A DNA stretch of 5,242 nucleotides from an uncultured Collinsella sp. GTDB lineage: Bacteria; Actinomycetota; Coriobacteriia; Coriobacteriales; Coriobacteriaceae. The notes under the pieces are model-generated. The model searched no databases and was not told the origin of the DNA. It was given only the letters and a program-made list of their open reading frames with translations. Shown piece by piece: positions 1 to 5,095 of the stretch. The DNA is taken from NCBI GenBank assembly GCA_902470095.1, contig CABRFG010000085.1, positions 1 to 5,242 of the forward strand, read 5' to 3'. The stretch's first letter is position 1; each line of letters starts with the position of its first letter. Position numbers and translations under genes: made by a program.

Positions 1-667
1 GGGGGCCCGCCGCGACGGTGGCCCTGTACTCGGCGAGGAGGGCCTCCCTCGTCTCGTCGGCCGCCTCGACCTCGTTTCTCAGCGCCGCAAGCGCCCGGAT
101 GCCGCCGTCGTCGGCGGGGTGTATGCCGTCGATCCACCTGAGGAAGCCGTACGTCCAGTACCTCCGGGGGTTGCCGGCCGGCGTCGTGCCGCCGTAGGCG
201 TAGCCGCGGCGGGCCAGGAACGCCAGGAGCCGCTGCTTCGCCGCCGCGAGCCTCGCGGTCGCCGCGTCGTGGGCGGCGGCGAGGTCCCTGAGCCCCTCGA
301 TCTCGGGGGACGGCACCCATACCGGGGTGACGTCGTGCGACAGTATCGCCTTGGCCATCCTGGCCGCGTCGTTGCGGTCGTTCTTGGACGAGAGGTCGGC
401 CGCCGACCTCGGGACCTTGGAGACGGCCGCGACGACGCAGTCGACGCCGAGCCCGGAGAGCTCCCTCTGCGGGGCGAAGCCGAGGTAGCCGCTCTCGTAG
501 GCGGCGAGCGACGGGCCGGGGAAGCCCGACATCCACTCCGCGACCTCGCCCCAGGGGTTGCCGCGGAACCTCCTCGTCACGGCCTCGCCCGTCTCCGCGT
601 CGAGCGCGCAGACGGTGGTGGACCTGAGGTGTACGTCCATTCCGAAGGCGGTAGAATATCTAGGCAC
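1..667 (-). CDS. IS110-family transposase (DEDD recombinase), C-terminal part beyond window
   Basis: IS110 transposases are RNA-guided recombinases that excise an element as a circle and insert it at short targets. The visible 222 residues carry the RuvC-like DEDD N-terminal domain: D11 in F-G-M-D-V-H, E58 in A-Y-E-S-G-Y, and D97 and D100 in K-N-D-R-N-D-A-A-R-M-A-K. A V-W-V-P segment at 116-119 and an Ala/Arg/Leu-rich helical stretch at about 126-154 follow, as is usual in the family. The C-terminal Tnp_20 domain with the catalytic serine lies off the left edge. I chose GTG at 667-665 because GGGAGG (678-673) precedes it by 5 nt and because it places the first Asp at residue 11; the in-frame ATG at 640 would leave that Asp at residue 2. 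Codon use is unlike the plus-strand genes: about twelve AGG arginines and nearly complete GC at third positions, suggesting transfer. Whether the gene is intact cannot be seen. Confidence 0.93.
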   Translation of the reverse strand, partial: MPRYSTAFGMDVHLRSTTVCALDAETGEAVTRRFRGNPWGEVAEWMSGFPGPSLAAYESGYLGFAPQRELSGLGVDCVVAAVSKVPRSAADLSSKNDRNDAARMAKAILSHDVTPVWVPSPEIEGLRDLAAAHDAATARLAAAKQRLLAFLARRGYAYGGTTPAGNPRRYWTYGFLRWIDGIHPADDGGIRALAALRNEVEAADETREALLAEYRATVAAGP

Positions 668-790
668 GGGAGCCTCCCAACCTCGTTGCGGCGCGGCTGC
701 GCCTCTGGCACTTCAACAACATTGTCGCAGCCCCGACCCGCGGTCACGAGCGGGGGCTCCTGTCGTTTCCGTGCCTTCGGATTGGGTCAT
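668..790 (-). ncRNA. Candidate IS110 left-end bridge RNA region (boundaries unknown)
   Basis: In IS110-group elements the non-coding left end, between the element tip and the transposase start, is transcribed in the transposase direction as a bridge RNA with loops that pair with target and donor DNA. This stretch is in that position and is GC-rich like the transposase, until composition drops near 780. Visible foldable parts: a 9-bp stem with a 4-nt bulge (729-732 with 755-758, then 737-741 with 750-754, loop 742-749); a 5-bp stem CTGCG/CGCAG (697-701 with 726-730) enclosing a 24-nt loop; and GGCGC/GCGCC (690-694 with 699-703), which overlaps that second stem and so is an alternative to it. 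Position is the main argument. The exact ends, the promoter and the guide loops are not established. It could be an unstructured 5' leader instead. Confidence 0.3.
673..678 (-). promoter_or_regulatory. Ribosome-binding site of the IS110 transposase
   Basis: On the minus strand GGGAGG lies 5 nt before the GTG start at 667. It decides the start in favour of GTG over the in-frame ATG nine codons downstream, which has no such site. Confidence 0.7.
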
Positions 791-795
791 AGTGT

Positions 796-1018
796 CTGAC
801 TTATGCTCAACCTGCGACGTTTCCCTTGTTGGTGCAAAGGTGTCAGGTTACTTTGCACCATGCCCTCCTCTTTCACGTCACCTTGCTCGCTCTGGCGGGC
901 TTTCGCTGACTTTTGCTCCACCTGCGGCGCTGCCATTGTTGGTGCAGGGGGTAGCTTGCTCGCTCTGGTGCCCGTTCGCTGGCTTTGGCTTTGCCTGTGA
1001 CGTTTTCATTGTTGGTGC
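796..1018. repeat. Three degenerate direct repeats ending in TTGTTGGTGC
   Basis: Copy 1 (796-836) matches copy 2 (906-946) at 35 of 41 positions with an offset of 110 nt. An extended copy 2 (882-945) matches copy 3 (955-1018) at 50 of 64 positions without gaps, at an offset of 73 nt; the match opens with an identical 14-mer (cttgctcgctctgg) and closes with an identical 11-mer (attgttggtgc). The shared core is roughly CCTGYGRCG plus a pyrimidine-rich stretch plus TTGTTGGTGC. The 110- and 73-nt periods differ by 37 nt, which corresponds to extra sequence holding an inverted repeat after copy 1. No protein-coding sense is apparent. It may be a decayed intergenic repeat family or part of the mobile-element end. 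Confidence 0.75.
830..860. repeat. Perfect 10-bp inverted repeat with 11-nt loop
   Basis: TGGTGCAAAG (830-839) is the exact reverse complement of CTTTGCACCA (851-860), separated by 11 nt. The left arm overlaps the end of direct-repeat copy 1, so the palindrome is built on the repeat family's GGTGC end. There is no T-tract on either side, so it is unlikely to be an intrinsic terminator. It resembles REP-like intergenic palindromes, which are known targets of some IS110 elements. That connection is inference. Confidence 0.8.
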
Positions 1019-1131
1019 TGAGTGCCTTGTTTCCCGTCCCAAATGATCTACCCCGGGTCCCCGGTGGTTGCGGTGGGCGTGTTCGGTTGGTGCCTGTTGA
1101 TGGTCTGGGTATCGGGGAGGGCGGGCTCCGT

Positions 1132-1137
1132 TATAAT
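1132..1137 (+). promoter_or_regulatory. -10 box (TATAAT) of the DUF1846 gene
   Basis: A consensus TATAAT lies 39 nt before the chosen start codon, predicting transcription from about 1144 and a leader of about 33 nt. No convincing -35 hexamer is seen at 16-18 nt upstream; TTGATG at 1097-1102 is too distant. Confidence 0.55.
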
Positions 1138-1165
1138 CGCCTAGAACATTAAATGGAAACGGGAC

Positions 1166-1170
1166 GGGAG
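1166..1170 (+). promoter_or_regulatory. Ribosome-binding site deciding the DUF1846 start
   Basis: GGGAG is placed 6 nt before ATG 1177. The in-frame ATG at 1153 has no comparable site and lies only about 9 nt after the predicted transcription start, so the later start is preferred. Confidence 0.75.
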
Positions 1171-1176
1171 CCATAT

Positions 1177-2658
1177 ATGCGCCAGGGTTTCGACAACGCG
1201 AAGTATATCGAGCTGCAGGCTGCTCACATTAAGGAGCGCATCTCGCAGTTTGGTGGCAAGCTCTATTTGGAGTTTGGTGGTAAGCTGTTCGATGACTATC
1301 ATGCGAGCCGCGTGCTGCCGGGTTTTGAACCGGACAGCAAGTTTCGCATGCTTAAGAGCATTGCCGACGACGTCGAGGTCATCATCGCCATTAACGCGAA
1401 CCACATCGAGAAGAACAAGGCTCGCGGTGACCTCGGCATTACCTATGACGAGGATGTGCTGCGCCTGGTTGACCTGTTTCGCGGCAACGGCTTTGCTGTC
1501 GCGGCTGTGGTCATCACCCAGTACGCCGGCCAGCCCGCTGCCGATGTGTTCCGCAACCGCCTGAACGCGCTCGGTATTCCCGCCAAGCTGCACTATCCCA
1601 TCGAGGGGTATCCGCACGATGTCGATCTGATCGTGTCCGACGATGGATACGGCAAGAACGAGTTTGTCGAGACCACGCGTCCGCTCGTTGTCGTGACGGC
1701 ACCCGGCCCCGGCTCGGGCAAGCTCGCCACCTGCCTCTCGCAGCTCTATCACGAGCACAAGCATGGCACGGCCGCCGGCTATGCTAAATTCGAGACCTTC
1801 CCAGTCTGGAATCTTCCTCTGACGCATCCGGTCAATATTGCCTACGAGGCCGCCACGGCTGACCTCGACGACGCCAATATCATCGATTCGTTCCACCTTG
1901 AGGCCTACAACAAGACCACGGTCAACTACAACCGCGACGTCGAGGCCTTCCCGGTGGTCCGTGCTCTGATGGAAAAGATCCTGGGCAAGAGCCCCTACCA
2001 GAGTCCTACGGACATGGGCGTCAATATGGTCGGCTTTGCCATCACCGATGACGATGCCTGCCGCGACGCTTCCAAGATGGAGATCGTCCGCCGCTACTTT
2101 ACCGCGGTCGAAAATGTGCGCCGTACCGGCGTGGGCGATGAGCAAGTCGACCGTCTCAAGATTATTATGAAGAAAGCCGGCATCGATAAGAACTACTCAC
2201 CGGCGCGCTCGGCGGCCCTCACCAGGGAGCAGCTGACGGGTGGTCCCGTGGGTGCCATGGTCATGCCCGATGGCTCCGTGGTGACCGGTAAGACCTCCAC
2301 GCGCCTGGGCGCCGCAAGTTCGCTCATTATGAACGCCCTCAAGCATGTCTCGGGCGTCGACCTTGAGCTCGAGGTCATTAGCGATGAAGCGATCGAGCCC
2401 ATCAGCAAGCTCAAGACGCATTTCCTGGGCAGCAAAAACCCGCGCCTCCACACCGACGAGACGCTTATGGCGCTGTCGATCACCTCGGCCACGAGTGAGA
2501 CGGCCGCTCGCGTCCTTTCGGGCCTGGAGCAGCTGCGCGGTTGCGATGCCTTCTTTAGCGTGATTATCTCGCCGACGGACGAGACGGTACTGCGCAAACT
2601 GGGTATCAACGTGTGCTGCGAGCCCAAGTTTGAGCGCCGCGGTTTCTTCCATCGCTAA
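1177..2658 (+). CDS. DUF1846 (UPF0371) family protein
   Basis: This is a 493-residue cytoplasmic protein of the DUF1846/UPF0371 family, common in Firmicutes and some actinobacteria. Its biochemical function is, to my knowledge, unknown; old annotations as an ATP-dependent peptidase lack support. Recognition rests on the opening G-F-D-N-A-K-Y, G-G-K-L-Y-L-E-F-G-G-K-L-F-D-D-Y-H-A-S-R-V-L-P-G-F near residues 27-51, and the G-P-G-S-G-K segment at 177-182 followed by L-S-Q-L-Y-H-E-H and the F-P-V-W-N-L-P block. G-P-G-S-G-K looks like a phosphate-binding loop, but it is not a full Walker A in context, so nucleotide binding is only a possibility. Length is about normal for the family. No signal peptide or membrane segment is visible. 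Start is ATG 1177, eight codons inside the longest frame, because of the GGGAG site. It has its own -10 box and a terminator 34 nt after the stop, so it is probably monocistronic. Confidence 0.93.
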   Translation: MRQGFDNAKYIELQAAHIKERISQFGGKLYLEFGGKLFDDYHASRVLPGFEPDSKFRMLKSIADDVEVIIAINANHIEKNKARGDLGITYDEDVLRLVDLFRGNGFAVAAVVITQYAGQPAADVFRNRLNALGIPAKLHYPIEGYPHDVDLIVSDDGYGKNEFVETTRPLVVVTAPGPGSGKLATCLSQLYHEHKHGTAAGYAKFETFPVWNLPLTHPVNIAYEAATADLDDANIIDSFHLEAYNKTTVNYNRDVEAFPVVRALMEKILGKSPYQSPTDMGVNMVGFAITDDDACRDASKMEIVRRYFTAVENVRRTGVGDEQVDRLKIIMKKAGIDKNYSPARSAALTREQLTGGPVGAMVMPDGSVVTGKTSTRLGAASSLIMNALKHVSGVDLELEVISDEAIEPISKLKTHFLGSKNPRLHTDETLMALSITSATSETAARVLSGLEQLRGCDAFFSVIISPTDETVLRKLGINVCCEPKFERRGFFHR

Positions 2659-2692
2659 GTTTGAAGCACCGCGGTAATTGCATTGCATTTTG

Positions 2693-2725
2693 GCCGTATC
2701 GGGTTAGCGCCCGGTACGGCTTTTT
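2693..2725 (+). terminator. Rho-independent terminator after the DUF1846 gene
   Basis: The stem GCCGTATCGGG (2693-2703) pairs with CCCGGTACGGC (2710-2720), giving 11 pairs including one G-U, with a 6-nt loop and then TTTTT. It ends the DUF1846 transcript and separates it from the next gene. Confidence 0.92.
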
Positions 2726-2791
2726 GATCAATAAAGCGCCTATTTCGGCGAAAAATAGCTGTTTACCTGCCTAGAAACAATTTGAGCGGTA

Positions 2792-2797
2792 TACAAT
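2792..2797 (+). promoter_or_regulatory. Probable -10 box (TACAAT) of the winged-helix gene
   Basis: TACAAT in the context ggTATACAATAA lies in the AT-richer gap after the terminator and predicts a start near 2804. No good -35 hexamer is visible at normal spacing. The same hexamer is used in the proposed pyrG promoter. Confidence 0.45.
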
Positions 2798-2803
2798 AAC
2801 CGT

Positions 2804-2914
2804 AACTGTTTCATCCTTAGCGGGATGCCGCATGATGGATATTACCTGCCATCGTGAGGTGTGTCGGTCGCGCACGGCGCGTTAGATGCTCGTGCTCGGT
2901 TTGAGGAGGCTGCT
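2804..2914 (+). promoter_or_regulatory. Structured 5' leader of the winged-helix gene
   Basis: The predicted leader of about 110 nt can form three successive stem-loops: GCGG/CCGC (2820-2831, 4-nt loop); ATGATGG with CCATCGT (2832-2838 with 2849-2855, one G-U pair, 10-nt loop); and CGCGC/GCGCG (2869-2881, 3-nt loop). No known riboswitch class is recognised. No T-tract follows any stem, so if this region regulates, it would more likely act on translation or RNA stability than by termination. Confidence 0.35.
2903..2909 (+). promoter_or_regulatory. Ribosome-binding site deciding the winged-helix start
   Basis: GAGGAGG sits 5 nt before ATG 2915, a near-ideal Shine-Dalgarno sequence. The longer in-frame start at 2861 has only a weaker site and would add 18 residues that do not look like part of the domain. 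Confidence 0.8.
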
Positions 2915-3253
2915 ATGGCGGGCAAGGGTCGTGCGAGTGTCAACGATATGAAGCGTGTCGAGGTGCTGGTGTTGATGGAGATCGACCAGCAAACCGAAGA
3001 CAATGGCGGGCCGTATGGTTTCTCGCGCAAAACGCTTGCCGAGCGCGTGGGGGTTTCGCCGTATCGTGCCCGCGCCGCAATCGATCGCTTGGATTCCGAA
3101 GGCATGATTGATGTCGTCTCGCGTTATAGCGACGACGGCGGTCAGCTTGCAAATGGCATTTGCCTCACCGAACGTGGCGAGTGGTATCTTGAGGGCGTCC
3201 GTACCGGCATGCTCGTTCAAGAAATGCTTGAGGACGAGGTTGCTGATCGATAG
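2915..3253 (+). CDS. Small winged-helix DNA-binding protein, unknown regulon
   Basis: This 112-residue protein is read as a transcriptional regulator of MarR-like or replication-initiator-like winged-helix type. Residues 13-27 form an amphipathic helix (K-R-V-E-V-L-V-L-M-E-I-D). A helix-turn-helix follows at about 37-62 (S-R-K-T-L-A-E-R-V-G-V-S-P-Y-R-A-R-A-A-I-D-R-L, split by the G-V-S turn). A wing-like beta hairpin is at about 65-85 (I-D-V-V-S-R-Y-S-D-D-G-G, then G-I-C-L-T-E-R-G), and an acidic C-terminal helix completes it. No effector domain, cysteine cluster or membrane segment is present. I do not recognise a named family member. It is transcribed alone, with its own leader and terminator, directly before pyrG. 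Its targets could be its own promoter or that of pyrG, but nothing in the sequence proves this. Confidence 0.85.
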   Translation: MAGKGRASVNDMKRVEVLVLMEIDQQTEDNGGPYGFSRKTLAERVGVSPYRARAAIDRLDSEGMIDVVSRYSDDGGQLANGICLTERGEWYLEGVRTGMLVQEMLEDEVADR

Positions 3254-3277
3254 CAGCATGTAACCCTTGCCATAGCG

Positions 3278-3310
3278 ACGCCGCCTGGGAAACCGGGCGG
3301 CGTTTTGTTT
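3278..3310 (+). terminator. Rho-independent terminator after the winged-helix gene
   Basis: ACGCCGCC-T-GG (3278-3288) pairs with CC-G-GGCGGCGT (3293-3303), an 11-bp stem with one T-G wobble closed by a GAAA tetraloop. TTTTGTTT follows. It is a strong intrinsic terminator lying 24 nt after the stop codon, so pyrG needs its own promoter. Confidence 0.93.
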
Positions 3311-3370
3311 CAAGATTGAGAAATGCAATCTCACGCGAGAAAAAATGCGAACGGTCCGCGGCGCGAGTAT

Positions 3371-3376
3371 TACAAT
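3371..3376 (+). promoter_or_regulatory. Probable -10 box (TACAAT) of pyrG
   Basis: TACAAT lies between the upstream terminator and pyrG. Normal spacing puts the transcription start at about 3382-3385, on the bases CCCG. No clear -35 hexamer is seen. A shifted reading, TATTAC at 3368-3373, would move the start to about 3380. Confidence 0.5.
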
Positions 3377-3381
3377 GAAGA

Positions 3382-3413
3382 CCCGTAAGATGTGGATAAA
3401 CAACTTCTACGGG
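3382..3413 (+). promoter_or_regulatory. pyrG leader hairpin starting at the predicted transcription start
   Basis: CCCGTA (3382-3387) is the exact reverse complement of TACGGG (3408-3413). Beyond one mismatch the stem could extend by a G-T and an A-T pair. The 5' arm coincides with the predicted first transcribed bases, and the 3' arm ends 6 nt before the AGG of the pyrG ribosome-binding site. If transcripts begin at C the stem forms; if they begin at G3385 the three C-G pairs are lost. The arrangement recalls start-site-switch control of enterobacterial pyrC and pyrD. No intrinsic terminator (stem plus T-tract) lies between this hairpin and pyrG. Confidence 0.4.
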
Positions 3414-3431
3414 AAGCGCAGGTAACTCAAT

Positions 3432-5093
3432 ATGACCAAGCATGTGTTCGTAACCGGTGGCGTGGTTTCGTCTCTGGGCAAGGGTATCACCGCGGCCTCG
3501 CTGGGCCGTCTGCTCAAGTCGCGTGGCTACAAAGTAACGATGCAGAAGGCCGATCCGTATCTGAACGTCGACCCCGGTACCATGAGCCCCTTCCAGCATG
3601 GTGAGGTCTTCGTTACCGAGGATGGTTACGAGTCCGACCTGGACCTGGGTCATTACGAGCGCTTTATTGATGAGAACCTGACCCGCGATTCCAACTTTAC
3701 GACCGGCGCCATCTATAAGAGCTTGATCGCCCGCGAGCGTCGCGGCGACTTTTTGGGCGGTACCGTGCAGGTGATTCCTCACGTCACCAATGCCATTAAG
3801 GACAAGTTCCGCCGCATCGAGGAGCAGACCGGCTCCGATGTAGTCATCACCGAGCTGGGCGGCACGATCGGCGACATCGAGTCCCAACCGTTTGTCGAGG
3901 CCATCCGTCAGTACCGCAAGGAGGCCGGCCCCGAGAACGTCTGCTACATCCACGTGTCGCTCGTTCCCTATATCGCCGCCGCCCACGAGGTCAAGACCAA
4001 GCCCACGCAGCATTCCGTCAAGGAGCTCCGCAGCTTTGGCATCCAGCCCGATATCATCGTGCTGCGCTCCGACCACCATATCGATGACGCTATCCGCGGA
4101 AAGATCGCAAGCTTCTGCGACGTTGACACCGATTGTGTCTTTACCAACGAGGACTGCGCGAGCATTTACGATGTTCCGCAGCTGCTCGCCGAGCAGGACT
4201 TTGACCTGCGCATTTGCGAGCGCCTGGGTCTGGACCCGCGTGAGCGCGACATGAGCGAGTGGAACGAGTTCCTGCGCAAACAGAATCACGCCAACCATCA
4301 CGCCGACAAGGTGAAGATTGCCGTCGTGGGTAAGTACACGCAGCTGCCCGATGCGTACCTGTCGGTTATCGAGGCCCTGCACCATGCGGGCGTCTTCTAC
4401 GATCGCCATGTGGACGTCCAGCTGGTCGACGGCGAGAGCCTCGACGAGCAGAATGTCTCCGAGATTTTGGGCGACGCCTCGGGCATCCTGGTCCCCGGCG
4501 GCTTTGGCAAGCGCGCCCTGGAGGGCAAGATCCTCGCGGCCGAGTTTGCCCGTGAGCACAAGATTCCGTATCTGGGCATTTGCCTGGGTATGCAGGTGGC
4601 CGTGTGCGAATTTGCGCGCAACGTCGTCGGCCTTGCCGGCGCCAGCTCCTCCGAGTTCGATCCGGATGGCCCGTATAGTGTCATCGATCTGATGAGCTCG
4701 CAGGAGGACGTGACCGAGAAGGGCGGCACCATGCGCCTGGGCGCCTATCCGTGCAAGCTCGCCGCCGATACCCTCGCTCGCGAGGCATATGGCGAGGAGC
4801 TCGTCTACGAGCGTCACCGTCATCGCTTTGAGTTCAACAACGCCTTCCGCGACCAGCTCGAGGACGCCGGTTTGGTTATCTCGGGCCTGTCGCCCGACGA
4901 GCGCCTGGTCGAGATGGTCGAGCTGCCGCGCGACGTGCATCCGTGGTATGTGGCAACCCAGGCTCATCCCGAGTTCAAGAGCCGCCCGACCAACCCGCAG
5001 CCGCTGTTCCGCGAGTTCGTGCGCGCTTCGATCGGCCAGCACGAGGGTGTCGACCGTCTGCAGGTGACGCCCATGAACCTTGCTACGGACTAA
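3432..5093 (+). CDS. pyrG: CTP synthase (glutamine-hydrolysing)
   Basis: PyrG makes CTP from UTP, ATP and glutamine, the last step of de novo pyrimidine nucleotide synthesis, in the cytoplasm. The 553-residue product matches the family length of about 535-555. The N-terminal synthetase domain (1 to about 270) shows G-G-V-V-S-S-L-G-K-G at 9-18 with K17 in the ATP loop, D-P-Y-L-N-V-D-P-G-T-M-S-P at 41-53, D71 in D-L-D-L-G-H-Y-E-R-F, and E141 in E-L-G-G-T-I-G-D-I-E-S (the Mg-binding acidic residues). The class I glutamine amidotransferase domain (about 295-540) has G-G-F-G at 356-359, nucleophile C384 in G-I-C-L-G-M-Q, and the H512/E514 pair in A-H-P-E-F. ATG 3432 is the only sensible start, with AGG 9 nt upstream. 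No residue anomalies were found. The next gene begins 2 nt after the stop. Confidence 0.98.
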   Translation: MTKHVFVTGGVVSSLGKGITAASLGRLLKSRGYKVTMQKADPYLNVDPGTMSPFQHGEVFVTEDGYESDLDLGHYERFIDENLTRDSNFTTGAIYKSLIARERRGDFLGGTVQVIPHVTNAIKDKFRRIEEQTGSDVVITELGGTIGDIESQPFVEAIRQYRKEAGPENVCYIHVSLVPYIAAAHEVKTKPTQHSVKELRSFGIQPDIIVLRSDHHIDDAIRGKIASFCDVDTDCVFTNEDCASIYDVPQLLAEQDFDLRICERLGLDPRERDMSEWNEFLRKQNHANHHADKVKIAVVGKYTQLPDAYLSVIEALHHAGVFYDRHVDVQLVDGESLDEQNVSEILGDASGILVPGGFGKRALEGKILAAEFAREHKIPYLGICLGMQVAVCEFARNVVGLAGASSSEFDPDGPYSVIDLMSSQEDVTEKGGTMRLGAYPCKLAADTLAREAYGEELVYERHRHRFEFNNAFRDQLEDAGLVISGLSPDERLVEMVELPRDVHPWYVATQAHPEFKSRPTNPQPLFREFVRASIGQHEGVDRLQVTPMNLATD

Positions 5094-5095
5094 GG

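Larger units (their letters stand above)
668..1176. other. Intergenic region of about 500 nt: IS left end, repeat array, then promoter of the next gene
   Basis: No convincing gene lies here. Open frames on both strands are low-complexity (Cys/Leu/Ser-rich on plus; Pro/His/Arg-rich on minus), lack good ribosome-binding sites and cross the repeats. From left to right it holds a GC-rich structured stretch attributable to the IS110 left end (668 to about 790), three degenerate direct repeats with an embedded perfect hairpin (796-1018), a stretch without recognised features (1019-1131), and a -10 box at 1132-1137 serving the DUF1846 gene. The insertion-sequence boundary must fall in this region unless the element is larger than usual, but IS110 elements generally lack long terminal inverted repeats, so it cannot be read directly. 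Confidence 0.75.

Noticed and set aside
119..799. Long plus-strand open frame opposite the transposase
   Set aside because: It is the antisense shadow of a very GC-rich gene; the product is Arg/Gly/Pro-rich low complexity, while the minus strand gives a clear IS110 protein.
796..1018. CRISPR array
   Set aside because: Only three degenerate copies exist, with unequal spacing (110 and 73 nt) and no cas genes; the matching segments extend through what would be spacers.
558..1046. Plus-strand open frame over the repeat array
   Set aside because: It has no good ribosome-binding site, crosses the IS end and all three repeats, and its Cys/Leu/Ser-rich product has no recognisable domain.
878..1174. 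Minus-strand 98-codon frame over the intergenic region
   Set aside because: It begins inside the DUF1846 leader, overlaps the promoter and repeats, and its Pro/His/Arg-rich sequence resembles no protein.
1141..2145. 334-codon minus-strand frame opposite the DUF1846 gene
   Set aside because: It is an antisense shadow; the plus strand encodes a complete conserved protein with a proper ribosome-binding site and terminator.
2739..2758. Inverted repeat CTATTT/AAATAG after the first terminator
   Set aside because: It is a 6-bp AT-rich match with a 7-nt gap and no T-tract, within chance expectation for this AT-richer spacer.
2832..2885. Possible 17-codon leader peptide (MMDITCHREVCRSRTAR) before the winged-helix gene
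   Set aside because: Its ribosome-binding site is weak, the four arginines are not consecutive, and no attenuator terminator follows. It may be chance overlap with the leader stems.
3165..5042. 625-codon minus-strand open frame opposite pyrG
   Set aside because: Although long, it is the reverse shadow of pyrG produced by strong codon bias; pyrG itself is unambiguous with all catalytic motifs.
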